64,000 nucleotides of DNA, from assembly GCA_013214945.1 (NCBI GenBank), contig JABSRT010000010.1, forward strand, positions 1-64,000. Reading direction: 5' to 3'. Under the pieces are notes generated by a model. It ran no database searches. It was not told the DNA's origin and was given only the letters and a program-made list of their open reading frames with translations. The translations under genes and the position numbers were made by a program. Positions 50,633 to 59,720 of the stretch are shown in pieces. Each line of letters begins with the position of its first letter. The first letter of the stretch is position 1. The DNA comes from Gammaproteobacteria bacterium (lineage in GTDB: Bacteria; Pseudomonadota; Gammaproteobacteria; Enterobacterales; Psychrobiaceae).

Positions 50633-51823
50633 TTACTCTAGTTGGTATGACGCGATAATAACCGCATTGCGCGGCGTTATCTCGCGCTGACAAAAATTGA
50701 CTAATGACACCTGATAACCGTGCTGCTCTAGATACAACACCCGATCGAGCAATAACCAGCGCTCAAGCAATTGCCGAAAAGCATGAGTAACAATCTCAAT
50801 CCGGCCATTAGTTAATCGTCGCTGCCATCCAGCCTGCTCAAAAGAGTCAAAGTTAGTATCGGCCGGCAACTCGATATTTTTTTTAGCACAAGCCCAGTGA
50901 CAAAATTGCTCAAAGGTCGCCGTTAACATCGACTGTTTAATTGACGGCAAGGGAATATACTGATCACTATCACGCAATGAACGCTGCAACAAATCAAAAC
51001 CCAACCGCCAAGCCACTTCGATGGCACGATGTTTTTTCTCACGCTCGGTCGCCACGACCGTTTGTTGTACCGATAGGTTTAAATCGCGTCGAGCCAAAGC
51101 CAAATCACTGGCTTGGACTACTGCCGATAACGGCTGATAAACAGTGGTAGTAATTAAATGATAACAGCAGGGTGCGAGCAGAATGTCCTGCGTTTTAGTC
51201 TGTTGTGCCTGCTTAAGCAGCTCAAGATGCAATTGCCCACAAGCGTGCAGCGCGACGATCTGCTGCTTAGGCTGGGTCACCAAATCGGTACTTGGTTGCA
51301 AAACATCGGCTTGCACAAAAGTCTGATTAACCAAAAATTTATCCGAAAGCAGCTGCCCTTGTTGACACAAATGATCCTGCCACTCAACACTGACAACGGT
51401 TCGTTGTTGTTGGTAGCTAATCAATCGACCCAAATGGCCCTTGCCAGCACACCACTCTAGTACTTGATGGTTACTTGGAGGCACCAAGGCAGCTAACCGT
51501 TCGATCTGAGACCACTTACGCCCTTTTATCCCGGCTTTAAATCGATCAGGACAAGCCGTAGATTCGACAACTGCCTCGCTCATCGAGAGCGGTTTAATGC
51601 AATCAAGAGTCGGCTCTAGATAATCAGCAAACGTACTGCGCAATAACTGGTCATCACCATCGAGCTGTTCGATATCTGTTAACGAAAGGCTATTGAGAAA
51701 TTCGACCAAGCGGGTATTTTCCGGCCAAGGTAAACTAAGATGCTGAAACGGTAATATTTGCCAATATTGCCGAGTTTGGCTTAACACCTGATCTATGGTC
51801 GAAAACTGGGCCGAAAAATTCAT
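50633..51823 (-). CDS. SAM-dependent methyltransferase, METTL25-like (Methyltransf_32)
   Basis: A 396-residue predicted methyltransferase. The SAM site is VLEWCAGKGHLGRL (about 120-133), with VSVEWQDHLC as the acidic strand 2 and VALHACGQLHLELLK later. The cysteine pair in LLAPCCYHLI is typical of this RNA-methyltransferase-like group. Target unknown. It begins two bases after the engB stop on the same strand, so it is cotranscribed with a ribosome-assembly GTPase, which hints at an RNA or ribosomal substrate. Confidence 0.8.
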   Translation of the reverse strand: MNFSAQFSTIDQVLSQTRQYWQILPFQHLSLPWPENTRLVEFLNSLSLTDIEQLDGDDQLLRSTFADYLEPTLDCIKPLSMSEAVVESTACPDRFKAGIKGRKWSQIERLAALVPPSNHQVLEWCAGKGHLGRLISYQQQRTVVSVEWQDHLCQQGQLLSDKFLVNQTFVQADVLQPSTDLVTQPKQQIVALHACGQLHLELLKQAQQTKTQDILLAPCCYHLITTTVYQPLSAVVQASDLALARRDLNLSVQQTVVATEREKKHRAIEVAWRLGFDLLQRSLRDSDQYIPLPSIKQSMLTATFEQFCHWACAKKNIELPADTNFDSFEQAGWQRRLTNGRIEIVTHAFRQLLERWLLLDRVLYLEQHGYQVSLVNFCQREITPRNAVIIASYQLE

Positions 51824-51825
51824 GG

Positions 51826-52485
51826 TTATTCTGGGCTGTCTTCTAATTCTAGAGAACTATCAACTAACTCATCATCTGGCTGAAGCCATTGGCTCATCAC
51901 AGCAACAGCTTCGGCTTTACCGATAATCTTCAACGAAGAAAAGGCTTGAATCGTAATATTGCCACCAAACTCGACGCAATCTTTACGGGCTTTAAGCACC
52001 GCAGCTTTACGAGCGCCCGACTTTAGCTTATCGCACTTGGTTAACAAGCCCAAAACAGGTAAATCACTGGCAACAGCCCAACGGATCATGTTGACATCAA
52101 GATCTTTAAGCGGATGACGAATATCCATCATAATCACTAAGCCGCGTAAACAATTACGGCTTTGCAGATATTCACTTAATGATTTTTGCCATTTAAGCTT
52201 CATATCCAGTGGTACTTTTGCGAAACCATACCCTGGTAAATCGATCAATCGACGCTGTGGGTCAAGAGAAAAGATATTAATAAGCTGAGTTCGCCCTGGT
52301 GTTTTACTCGTACGCGCCAAGGTGTTTTGACGAGTAATAGTATTTAATGCACTCGATTTTCCGGCATTAGAACGCCCGGCAAAAGCGATTTCATAGCCTA
52401 AATCGGCTGGCATATGCATATGCGCAATATTTGGCGCACTGGTTAGGAAAGTCGCTGCTTCAAAATTGATTTTAAGATCTGACAC
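51826..52485 (-). CDS. engB: Ribosome biogenesis GTPase EngB (YihA/YsxC)
   Basis: A 219-residue TrmE-Era-EngA-type GTPase required for late 50S assembly. G1 [13 protein letters not shown]2 [10 protein letters not shown]3 [10 protein letters not shown]4 TKCDKL and G5 FSSLK are all in place. Divergent from cytochrome c4. In E. coli it also neighbours yihI; the intervening gap there encodes the sRNA CsrC. Confidence 0.96.
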   Translation of the reverse strand: MSDLKINFEAATFLTSAPNIAHMHMPADLGYEIAFAGRSNAGKSSALNTITRQNTLARTSKTPGRTQLINIFSLDPQRRLIDLPGYGFAKVPLDMKLKWQKSLSEYLQSRNCLRGLVIMMDIRHPLKDLDVNMIRWAVASDLPVLGLLTKCDKLKSGARKAAVLKARKDCVEFGGNITIQAFSSLKIIGKAEAVAVMSQWLQPDDELVDSSLELEDSPE

Positions 52486-52647
52486 TATATTTGCTCCAAA
52501 AGTTCAGCCAATAGACTACGAGCTGATTACTTTTTCATTTTTTCATGTAGAATAGCTGGTTTATTAGCTTATGTCGGGGAGTTTATCATGCCTGCAGGGC
52601 TTGTGAGTAATAGCAATCATAATAAAACAGCAAAAAGTTGGGACGCC

Positions 52648-53250
52648 ATGAAAAAAGTAGCAATAGCACTCTCGCTTTTGGCAGGTCTGGTTGGCAGTGT
52701 AAACGCCGCTGGTAATGCAGAAGCAGGGAAAGAAAAAGCAGCGATGTGTGCTGCCTGTCACGGACCTGATGGTAATAGCTTGATCGATATATACCCCAAG
52801 CTGGCCGGTCAACATTCAGATTATCTAATTAAGCAATTGAAAGATTTCAAATCAGGGGCACGTAAAAACCCTATTATGATGGGGATGGCTGCGGGGCTTT
52901 CTGAACAAGATATGGCTGATATAGCCTCTTACTATCAGTCTGTTGGTATGACTGAAGGTACCAGCACCGAAGAATCTGTGCTGGTCGCTCAAGATCTATA
53001 CCGCGGTGGTGACATGGAGCGTAAGATAGCTTCATGTATGTCTTGTCACGGCCCTAGAGGCAATGGCAGCGGTTTGGCTCGATTCCCTAAGATCTCAAAC
53101 CAGCATGCACCGTATATTGAAGCGCAGCTTAAAAGCTTCCGCAGTGGTGAGCGTCAAAATGATCCTCAGTCAATGATGGCTGATACAACCGCCAAGTTAA
53201 CCGATGCAGAAATATCTGCATTGGCCACTTACTTAGGTGGTTTACACTAA
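52648..53250 (+). CDS. Diheme cytochrome c4
   Basis: A 200-residue periplasmic diheme cytochrome. Signal peptide MKKVAIALSLLAGLVGSVNA, heme sites CAACH (near 33-37) and CMSCH (near 130), each half with a Met ligand. It carries electrons to terminal oxidases such as cbb3. The ORF extends 20 codons upstream, but MKKVAIALS gives a proper signal peptide with GGGA before it. Confidence 0.94.
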   Translation: MKKVAIALSLLAGLVGSVNAAGNAEAGKEKAAMCAACHGPDGNSLIDIYPKLAGQHSDYLIKQLKDFKSGARKNPIMMGMAAGLSEQDMADIASYYQSVGMTEGTSTEESVLVAQDLYRGGDMERKIASCMSCHGPRGNGSGLARFPKISNQHAPYIEAQLKSFRSGERQNDPQSMMADTTAKLTDAEISALATYLGGLH

Positions 53251-53270
53251 ACGCGACTAACTCGCGTTTT

Positions 53271-53307
53271 AAAAACCCGCTTTGGCCTCGCCAACGCGGG
53301 TTTTTTT
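53271..53307 (+). terminator. Intrinsic terminator of cytochrome c4
   Basis: AACCCGC/GCGGGTT stem extended by TTGG/CCAA inside, loop CCTCG, then T7. A small hairpin AACGCGA/TCGCGTT sits just before it. Confidence 0.95.
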
Positions 53308-53709
53308 AGCGCTATAATTTATGAATAATCGTGCCTGACCGACTATTCAATAACAAATAGGTTAACAAAAAAGCAACATTAGAAGGATTTCAAGTACGAA
53401 CATGAACAATAAAACATCAATTATCGACAATAAAAGAGAGAACACCCCGACTTGCCGTGCAATAATGACCACTATAACATTGAGATATCCGCCATTACGT
53501 AAACGTCAAGATAAGCAAAAGTAGATATATGTCAATCAGTTACATCTTCTCTGTTATTTTTGTTAAAAATAAAAAACAAAAAACACTTGTACTCCTGCCA
53601 TGAATCATTAAAGTATCACCCAGTTAAACGCAGCTCAGAACAATAATAACAATTTAATAATAATATGCATTTAACGACTATTTACTAAAATTTAAAAACA
53701 ATAATAAAC

Positions 53710-54052
53710 AACACATTTGTGTTTCGGTATCACTTAGATATCAATTTATAAGACTTTATTTTAAAGTCAGCCTGTTTTTCAGGAAAAATAATAAAAAGTC
53801 ATTTAGGTGACAATGAAAACTTTGTTTTCAGTTTATAACCAGCCCTACCTTATTAGGAGGCAGCGCAAGGATTGCGTAATATTCACAAGTTGTGAATGAT
53901 GGTTGAAGTCATTTGACTTAAAAATAATAAGAAGAAAAAACAATAATAAAAATATTTTGTTGGTAAGTTAACTTTCTTTCAGATTTGCATATTGATTCAA
54001 ATCTGAGAGTGGTGTAAAACCACTGGGCGGCAGAGAAATCTGCCGCTTTTTT
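53710..54052 (+). ncRNA. Candidate structured small RNA, hairpin-dense
   Basis: In 343 bases I count eleven short perfect or near-perfect hairpins. They are at 53710-53723, 53752-53768 (GACTTTA/TAAAGTC), 53771-53783, 53798-53811, 53815-53829 (GAAAAC/GTTTTC), 53864-53876 (CGCAA-GGA-TTGCG), 53881-53897 (ATTCACA/TGTGAAT), 53906-53919 (AAGTCA/TGACTT), 53979-54006 (TCAGATTTG/CAAATCTGA), 54009-54023, and the terminator 54027-54052. Position matches csrC of E. coli, but GGA motifs are few. The 5' end is not defined: the RNA may be only the last 90 bases. Confidence 0.5.
54027..54052 (+). terminator. Strong Rho-independent terminator in front of yihI
   Basis: Perfect 8-bp stem GCGGCAGA/TCTGCCGC, loop GAAA, then T6. 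No protein gene precedes it within 700 bases, so it must end a non-coding transcript. Confidence 0.92.
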
Positions 54053-54186
54053 ATTGCTAAAAAATAATTTCAACATCATCTCAATAAAAACTTTGAGTTT
54101 GACCGCACGTTTTTTAACCTGATTAATGAAATTTCTGCCAAAATCTGGTATAAAGCATCCTAATTATCTTCTGTGTATATATAGCT

Positions 54187-54756
54187 ATGACTCGCATCAA
54201 AAAAAACCGGACCGAGAAGTCTATTGGCGCTGCCAAGAAACCCTTATTAAAACAATCTGAAATGCAAAGCAAATTAGCAAAAAAGAAAGGCAAAGGCCGC
54301 CCTGCTGGTGCGAAAGCCAATATCGACGGTGTTAAGAAAAAAACGAAAAGCCAATCTAAATCATCGCACGGTGATCAAGATCTGCGCATTGGCAGTAAAA
54401 AAGCGATTTCATTAATTGCTACGCCACCCTCAGCACCAATGATGCCAAAGGTTAAAGTTAAGAAAACTAAAACGCCAAAGCCAAAACCTGTAACAACGTT
54501 AACGCCACAGCAAGAGCTTGAGCAGATTGAAGCTGATGTTCGCCTTAATGAGTTACTCGACATCCTTGATAATGAGCAAAACATCTCGGCTGAAGACCAG
54601 CAGTACGTTGACCAAATATCAGCTCGCCATCAGGAACTAATGATTGAGTTAGACTTAGTCGAAGATGAGGATGACGAAGAAGAATCAAGCGAACAGCCAG
54701 AGCAGGATATTTTGGCAAGATATGACAATGTAGATCTTGATAACTTTAGAGATTAG
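54187..54756 (+). CDS. yihI: Der GTPase-activating protein YihI
   Basis: A 189-residue protein: a very basic N-terminal half (MTRIKKNRTEKSIGAAKK, KKGKGRPAG) and an acidic C-terminal half (LDNEQNISAEDQQYVDQI, EDEDDEEESSEQ). YihI stimulates the GTPase Der/EngA and modulates 50S assembly. The acidic helix about 110-165 is the conserved domain. It stands next to engB, also in ribosome biogenesis, and is followed by DUF2489 two bases later. Confidence 0.92.
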   Translation: MTRIKKNRTEKSIGAAKKPLLKQSEMQSKLAKKKGKGRPAGAKANIDGVKKKTKSQSKSSHGDQDLRIGSKKAISLIATPPSAPMMPKVKVKKTKTPKPKPVTTLTPQQELEQIEADVRLNELLDILDNEQNISAEDQQYVDQISARHQELMIELDLVEDEDDEEESSEQPEQDILARYDNVDLDNFRD

Positions 54757-54758
54757 CA

Positions 54759-55226
54759 GTGAGCATTAATATTGGTTTGATCCTAGTCGCCATTGTTATT
54801 GTGGTGGCTTTGGCTGTTTACGCCGGTAAATTGCTGAGTCAACTGACAATGCAAAAAAAGCAGCTGGCGCAACAGCTAGACGCGCAGCAGCAAACAATCA
54901 ACGCCCGCAATGAAAAAATAGCTGAAAGCATTCGCTTAATCGCCAAAGCTTTGGTTGAACAACAATGCGAGCTATCTGAGGGCGCCATCCGGATCAGTCG
55001 TTTACTTGAAACTTATCATGTTAACGGTGACGCTAACTACCCACAGCAGTTCCCGGCGATTCACCAACTGGATCAGCAATTAGCGCAGTACCCGACGCAT
55101 AAGGCGTACAAGGCACTAAAACGTCAAGAGCGCATGCGTTTTGATGTTAAACGCGCTCAATGGGAGCAAGAGTTACAAGTAGCCATTAGCGAAGAATGTC
55201 GTAATTTGCTAGCGTTTAATTTGTAA
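54759..55226 (+). CDS. DUF2489 membrane-anchored protein
   Basis: A 155-residue DUF2489 protein: one N-terminal transmembrane helix (about 5-25), then a cytoplasmic helical domain with KIAESIRLIAKALVEQQCELSEGAIRI, the family signature. Starts at GTG 54759, two bases after yihI, so it is coupled to it. In enterobacteria and Shewanella hemN follows this unit, but not here. Function unknown. Confidence 0.85.
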   Translation: MSINIGLILVAIVIVVALAVYAGKLLSQLTMQKKQLAQQLDAQQQTINARNEKIAESIRLIAKALVEQQCELSEGAIRISRLLETYHVNGDANYPQQFPAIHQLDQQLAQYPTHKAYKALKRQERMRFDVKRAQWEQELQVAISEECRNLLAFNL

Positions 55227-55389
55227 TTAACCACCCGCTGTGACCCGTTTCGGTTGCAGCAACTCCCAGCTTATCAATCCAGTGACTACCCTATCAATCG
55301 AGAAACAACCTCCCCTATCAATATTATGTGAACTCGCGCCCAGCCAGACTAAGGTTGAATAAAATCGACCAAATCAATGATTGCGTATT

Positions 55390-55419
55390 TGTGGTAGTCA
55401 CGTTAACGTAACAACCACA
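55390..55419 (+). promoter_or_regulatory. 30-bp near-perfect palindrome upstream of aroG
   Basis: Half-sites TGTGGT and ACCACA frame ACGTTAACGT; 26 of 30 positions match the reverse complement. It is centred 45 bases before the aroG ATG. It fits neither the TyrR nor the TrpR consensus. It could be an operator or, in RNA, a hairpin leader. Confidence 0.5.
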
Positions 55420-55449
55420 TTAAAATCATGGAAAATAAGATAGGCGCAT

Positions 55450-56505
55450 ATGCATTACCAGACAGATGATATAAACATAACAAAAATCAAAGAATTATTA
55501 CCACCAGTCGCCTTGCTAGAACGATTTCCACTGAGCCAAACCGCTTCGAAGACCGTCTTTGAGTCACGCGCTGCGACCCATAATATTTTAACCGGCCATG
55601 ATGACCGATTGCTCATTGTGGTTGGTCCTTGCTCTATTCATGATACCGATGCAGCTATCGAATACGCAAACCGCTTAAAGGCCCTGCGCCTAAGTCATGC
55701 CAATGAGCTTGAAATAGTGATGCGGGTATATTTCGAAAAGCCACGCACGACTGTTGGCTGGAAAGGCCTGATTAATGATCCTGCGATGGATAACAGCTTT
55801 CATATTAATGACGGTTTGCGCATTGCGCGTAAATTGTTACTCGATGTTAATGAATTAGGCCTGCCAACGGCTGGCGAATTCCTCGATATGATTACCCCAC
55901 AATACATTGCAGACTTAATGAGCTGGGGCGCTATTGGCGCACGTACTACCGAGTCTCAGGTTCATCGTGAACTAGCCTCTGGTATGTCATGCCCGATCGG
56001 TTTTAAAAATGGTACTGACGGCACAATTAAAGTGGCGATCGATGCCATTGGCGCCGCAAGTGCACCGCATAATTTCTTGTCAGTGACTAAATATGGTCAT
56101 TCAGCGATTATCCAAACTGCGGGTAACGAAGGTTGCCATATAATTTTGCGCGGTGGTAAAGAGCCAAATTATAGTAAAGAACATGTTGCTGCCGTTAACG
56201 AGCAACTGACCAAGGCTAAACTGCCTAATAATATTATGATCGATTTTAGCCACGCTAACAGTTCAAAACAGTTTAAACGTCAATTAGACGTGACAACTGA
56301 TGTTTGTCAGCAAATTAGCCAAGGCGATAGCTCGATCTTCGGTGTGATGGTCGAAAGTCACCTAGTTGAAGGCCGCCAAGACTTTATTGACGGTAAAGCA
56401 GAGACTTATGGTCAAAGTGTTACCGATGCCTGCATTGGCTGGTCAGACACAGAAACTGTATTACAACAGCTGGCTGACGCTGTAAAAGCTCGCCGCGCAC
56501 TATAG
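55450..56505 (+). CDS. aroG: 3-deoxy-7-phosphoheptulonate synthase, AroG type
   Basis: A 351-residue class I DAHP synthase, the first step of aromatic biosynthesis from phosphoenolpyruvate and erythrose 4-phosphate. IKELLPPVALLERFP, VGPCSIHD, RVYFEKPRTTVGWKGLINDP, GARTTESQVHRELASG and IDFSHANSSKQF are nearly identical to E. coli AroG, pointing to the phenylalanine-sensitive isozyme. Monocistronic, preceded by a palindrome and followed by a hairpin. Confidence 0.95.
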   Translation: MHYQTDDINITKIKELLPPVALLERFPLSQTASKTVFESRAATHNILTGHDDRLLIVVGPCSIHDTDAAIEYANRLKALRLSHANELEIVMRVYFEKPRTTVGWKGLINDPAMDNSFHINDGLRIARKLLLDVNELGLPTAGEFLDMITPQYIADLMSWGAIGARTTESQVHRELASGMSCPIGFKNGTDGTIKVAIDAIGAASAPHNFLSVTKYGHSAIIQTAGNEGCHIILRGGKEPNYSKEHVAAVNEQLTKAKLPNNIMIDFSHANSSKQFKRQLDVTTDVCQQISQGDSSIFGVMVESHLVEGRQDFIDGKAETYGQSVTDACIGWSDTETVLQQLADAVKARRAL

Positions 56506-56515
56506 TAGTGCAAAG

Positions 56516-56539
56516 ATGGCCTAACGCCCGTTAGGCCAT
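56516..56539 (+). terminator. Hairpin after aroG
   Basis: Perfect 11-bp stem ATGGCCTAACG/CGTTAGGCCAT with a 2-base nominal loop; no T tract follows. Confidence 0.5.
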
Positions 56540-56628
56540 TCTCATCACAACCATCAAATAGCTATATTCGCGCTAGCCAATCAATGGTAAAATTGTCGCT
56601 TCATTTTTGCTAATAAGTTCCTTGTCCT

Positions 56629-57513
56629 ATGTCTCAACAAGCTGATCAACCATCAACCGGTATTCGGGTAAATAAATTTTTAAGCGAAGCGGGTTATTGT
56701 TCACGCCGTGAAGCCGACAAGTACGTCGATTTGGGCATTATTACCATCAATGGTGATAAGGTAGTTATGGGCATGAAAGTACAACCGGGCGACGAAGTAA
56801 GAGTCAGTGGTAAGCTGATTGGCACTAAAGCTGATCCCGTTTACATTGCCCTTAATAAACCCCAAGGCATTACCTGTACGACTGATCAGCATATTGATGG
56901 CAATATTATCGACTTTGTTAATTATCCTGATCGTATTTTCCCGATTGGCCGTTTAGATAAGCCCTCTGAAGGCTTAATTTTATTAACCAATGACGGCGAT
57001 ATTGTTAATAAAATCTTGCGGGCTGGCAACAACCACGAAAAAGAGTATGTGGTCACGGTTGATAAAACAATCGATGGCAATTTTATCTTTGGCATGGGCA
57101 ATGGTGTGCCGATCCTCGAGACTGTCACGAATAAGTGTAAGGTCAAGCAGACGGGTCCACGCAGCTTTGAAATAATCTTAACTCAAGGGCTTAATCGCCA
57201 AATTCGCCGAATGTGTGAACATTTCGGCTTTCGCGTACGTAAGCTAAAACGCATGCGGATTATGAACTTGACAGTAGACAACCTGGCAACAGGCGAATGG
57301 CGTCATTTAAACAAACAAGAAATGACTGGCCTTAATCAGCTGATTGCCGACTCGACCAAAACCAAGGAAGCGTCAACGTCAACTGCCAGCTATCGTGACA
57401 AACCAATCGCGGCACGCAGCGGTAAGTTATCGGTTGGCCGTTCAACTGACCGCCGCAGCGAGCGTCAGCCAAAGAAAGAGAAGTACGCTTACACCCCAAA
57501 CAAAAAGAGCTAA
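56629..57513 (+). CDS. rluF: 23S rRNA pseudouridine(2604) synthase RluF
   Basis: A 294-residue RsuA-family pseudouridine synthase. N-terminal S4 domain (VNKFLSEAGYCSRREADKYV), catalytic Asp in FPIGRLDKPSEGLILLTNDGD (about 108), and GLNRQIRRMCEHFGFRVRKLKRMRIMN. The NKILRAGNNHEKEYVVTVDK match is specific to RluF over RluB/RsuA. The C-terminal 60 residues are basic and low-complexity, as in E. coli. Confidence 0.94.
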   Translation: MSQQADQPSTGIRVNKFLSEAGYCSRREADKYVDLGIITINGDKVVMGMKVQPGDEVRVSGKLIGTKADPVYIALNKPQGITCTTDQHIDGNIIDFVNYPDRIFPIGRLDKPSEGLILLTNDGDIVNKILRAGNNHEKEYVVTVDKTIDGNFIFGMGNGVPILETVTNKCKVKQTGPRSFEIILTQGLNRQIRRMCEHFGFRVRKLKRMRIMNLTVDNLATGEWRHLNKQEMTGLNQLIADSTKTKEASTSTASYRDKPIAARSGKLSVGRSTDRRSERQPKKEKYAYTPNKKS

Positions 57514-57588
57514 ATTAGTCATTTAGCTCAGTTAGTAAGTTTAGGGCAATCATTTGACTGCCCTTCGTATCTCATTCAGGGGATATTG

Positions 57589-59199
57589 TTAAGCCGTTGG
57601 CTCGCCATTAATACTTAATGCCATCGCTTCGGCCACTTTAATCCCATCAATTGCAGCAGACATAATACCGCCAGCATAACCTGCGCCTTCACCAGCAGGA
57701 AACAATCCGCGAACATTAATACTTTGATACTCACGGTCACGCTTAATGCAGATAGGTGACGAAGTTCGTGTCTCTACCCCAGTTAACGTCGCTTCATCCA
57801 TCGCAAAACCATGAATTTTACGATTGAAGGCCGGCAAGGCTTCGCGCAAGGCTTCATTACAATAGTCAGGTAATAAGCTGGTCAAGTCGGTTAATTTGAT
57901 CCCCGGTTTGTATGATGGATTAACAGCACCTAACTGTTCAGACGATTTACCTTTCATAAAATCACCAACAAGTTGCGCAGGCGCATCGTAATTTTCACCA
58001 CCTAACTTAAACGCAGCACTTTCTAGCTGACGTTGCAGTTCAACTCCGGCCAATGGGTCACCCGGGAAATCACTCGGATCAATACCGACCACAATTGCAC
58101 TGTTGGCATTCATTTCGTTACGTGAATATTGGCTCATGCCATTAGTAACCACGCGATTTTCTTCTGAGGTCGCCGCAACCACCGTACCACCGGGACACAT
58201 ACAAAAACTATAAACAGAACGGCCATTTTTACAATGGTGCACTAATTTGTAATCTGCAGATCCCAATACCGGATGACCAGCCGACTTGCCAAAGCAGGCT
58301 TCATCGATTAGCGCTTGTTTGTGTTCAATTCTAAAACCAACAGAAAACGGCTTAGCTTCAATGTAGACCCCTTTTTGGTGGATCATATCAAAGGTATCAC
58401 GCGCACTATGGCCAATTGCCAGCGCGATATGTTTCGACTTAATCTTGTCGCCACCGTTAAGCGTTAACCCAACGATTTGACCGTCTTCAATGTCCAAATC
58501 GTCAACTCGGGCACTAAAGCGAATTTCACCGCCAAGCTCGATAATCTTAGCGCGAATTTTCTCAACCATGGTGACTAATTTGAACGTACCGATGTGCGGC
58601 TTGCTGACGTACAGAATTTCTTCCGGCGCGCCTGCATCAACGAATTCATTAAGTACCTTACGGCAATAATGCTTACGATCTTTAATTTGAGTCGACAATT
58701 TACCATCAGAAAAAGTGCCAGCACCGCCTTCACCAAACTGAACATTAGATTCGGTATTGAGTTCCTTTTTACGCCAAAAACCAAAAGTATCTTTGGTTCG
58801 TTCACGCACTTCCTTGCCACGGTCAAGGATGATTGGTCGAAAGCCCATTTGAGCCAAAATAAGCCCGACAAAAATCCCACAAGGGCCAAAACCTATCACC
58901 ACAGGACGGTCACCAAAGTCTTCTACGGCGCTGGTAACATACTTATATTCCATGTCTGGCGTTGCTTTAACACTTTGATTGTCACTAAATCGCTCTAATA
59001 ACATCGCATCATCTGTCGTTTCAACATCAACGGTATATAGCAAAATGATATTACGCTTCTTACGCGCATCGATACCGCGGCGGAAAATAGTGGTATTAAT
59101 TAATTGCTCACTGCGTATTTTAAGCGTAAACATGATGATGTTAGCCAGATCTTGTTCTGTGTGATCTAAGCCCAGTTTTAAGTTGGAAAGTCGTATCAT
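57589..59199 (-). CDS. FAD-dependent oxidoreductase, COG2509 family
   Basis: A 536-residue flavoprotein of the widespread but uncharacterised COG2509 family. The first 95 residues form an N-terminal ferredoxin-like cap; FAD binding is at VIGFGPCGIFVGLILAQMG (about 100-118). NVQFGEGGAGTFSDGKLSTQ, SFCMCPGGTVVAATSEE and LFPAGEGAGYAGGIMSAAIDG are typical. NAD(P) use is inferred. It stands alone. Confidence 0.87.
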   Translation of the reverse strand: MIRLSNLKLGLDHTEQDLANIIMFTLKIRSEQLINTTIFRRGIDARKKRNIILLYTVDVETTDDAMLLERFSDNQSVKATPDMEYKYVTSAVEDFGDRPVVIGFGPCGIFVGLILAQMGFRPIILDRGKEVRERTKDTFGFWRKKELNTESNVQFGEGGAGTFSDGKLSTQIKDRKHYCRKVLNEFVDAGAPEEILYVSKPHIGTFKLVTMVEKIRAKIIELGGEIRFSARVDDLDIEDGQIVGLTLNGGDKIKSKHIALAIGHSARDTFDMIHQKGVYIEAKPFSVGFRIEHKQALIDEACFGKSAGHPVLGSADYKLVHHCKNGRSVYSFCMCPGGTVVAATSEENRVVTNGMSQYSRNEMNANSAIVVGIDPSDFPGDPLAGVELQRQLESAAFKLGGENYDAPAQLVGDFMKGKSSEQLGAVNPSYKPGIKLTDLTSLLPDYCNEALREALPAFNRKIHGFAMDEATLTGVETRTSSPICIKRDREYQSINVRGLFPAGEGAGYAGGIMSAAIDGIKVAEAMALSINGEPTA

Positions 59200-59383
59200 G
59201 ATAAGGTCCCGATTGTGTTACTTAGCTATAGTAAATTGGCGCTATTGTACGCCTTTTTGGTGTTTGCGGCAGGGAATTAATCGCGCCAGCTAGCAGATAG
59301 CACATTTATCTGATTTGAGATTTGATATATGCTCAGTAGTAGGTATGATCTGGGCGCTTTATTTTATTTTTCGGAGAACCCCA

Positions 59384-59710
59384 ATGACATTCGTCGTCAC
59401 CGACAATTGTATTTTATGCAAATATACCGATTGTGTATCTGTCTGTCCTGCTGACGCATTTCACCAAGGGCCAAATTTTTTAGCGATTAACCCTGACGAT
59501 TGTATTGATTGCGATTTGTGCACTCCAGAATGCCCCGCCGGTGCAATTGTTCAAGAAGATGAGTTGGCAGTAGACCAGCAAAACTTTGTTGAACTAAACG
59601 CCGAACTCGCGCAGCTGTGGCCGAAAATAACCGAGGTAATTGCCGCCCCTGCTGATGCCGACCAATGGAATGGCGTTAGCGACAAACTGCAATACCTCGT
59701 CATTGAGTAA
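59384..59710 (+). CDS. fdxA: 7Fe ferredoxin FdxA
   Basis: A 108-residue ferredoxin of the Azotobacter FdI type with one [3Fe-4S] and one [4Fe-4S] cluster. First binding region [18 protein letters not shown], second [16 protein letters not shown]. The extra cysteine found after VCPVD in FdI is Ala here. [10 protein letters not shown] with GGAG before ATG 59384 is the start; 23 upstream codons are excluded. A hairpin array follows the stop. Confidence 0.95.
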   Translation: MTFVVTDNCILCKYTDCVSVCPADAFHQGPNFLAINPDDCIDCDLCTPECPAGAIVQEDELAVDQQNFVELNAELAQLWPKITEVIAAPADADQWNGVSDKLQYLVIE

Positions 59711-59720
59711 ATAGATATTC

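Larger units (their letters stand above)
53311..54186. other. 876-bp AT-rich gene-free region
   Basis: No credible protein gene. The only short ORF with an AGAAGG upstream (53402-53524, 40 codons) has the motif too far from its ATG. The second half (53710-54052) is packed with short inverted repeats and ends in a strong terminator, described as a candidate structured RNA. E. coli has csrC at the corresponding place between engB and yihI. Confidence 0.7.

Noticed and set aside
53402-53524. 40-codon ORF beginning MNNKTSIIDN in the gap after cytochrome c4
   Set aside because: The purine-rich AGAAGG lies about 14 bases before the ATG, composition is unremarkable and nothing supports translation.
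53710-54052. Naming the hairpin region csrC
   Set aside because: Position fits, but CsrB/CsrC RNAs carry many GGA loops and this stretch has only a few, so only a generic RNA is called.
55390-55419. TyrR or TrpR box in front of aroG
   Set aside because: Half-site sequences and spacing disagree with both consensus sites; only the central GTTAAC resembles TrpR.
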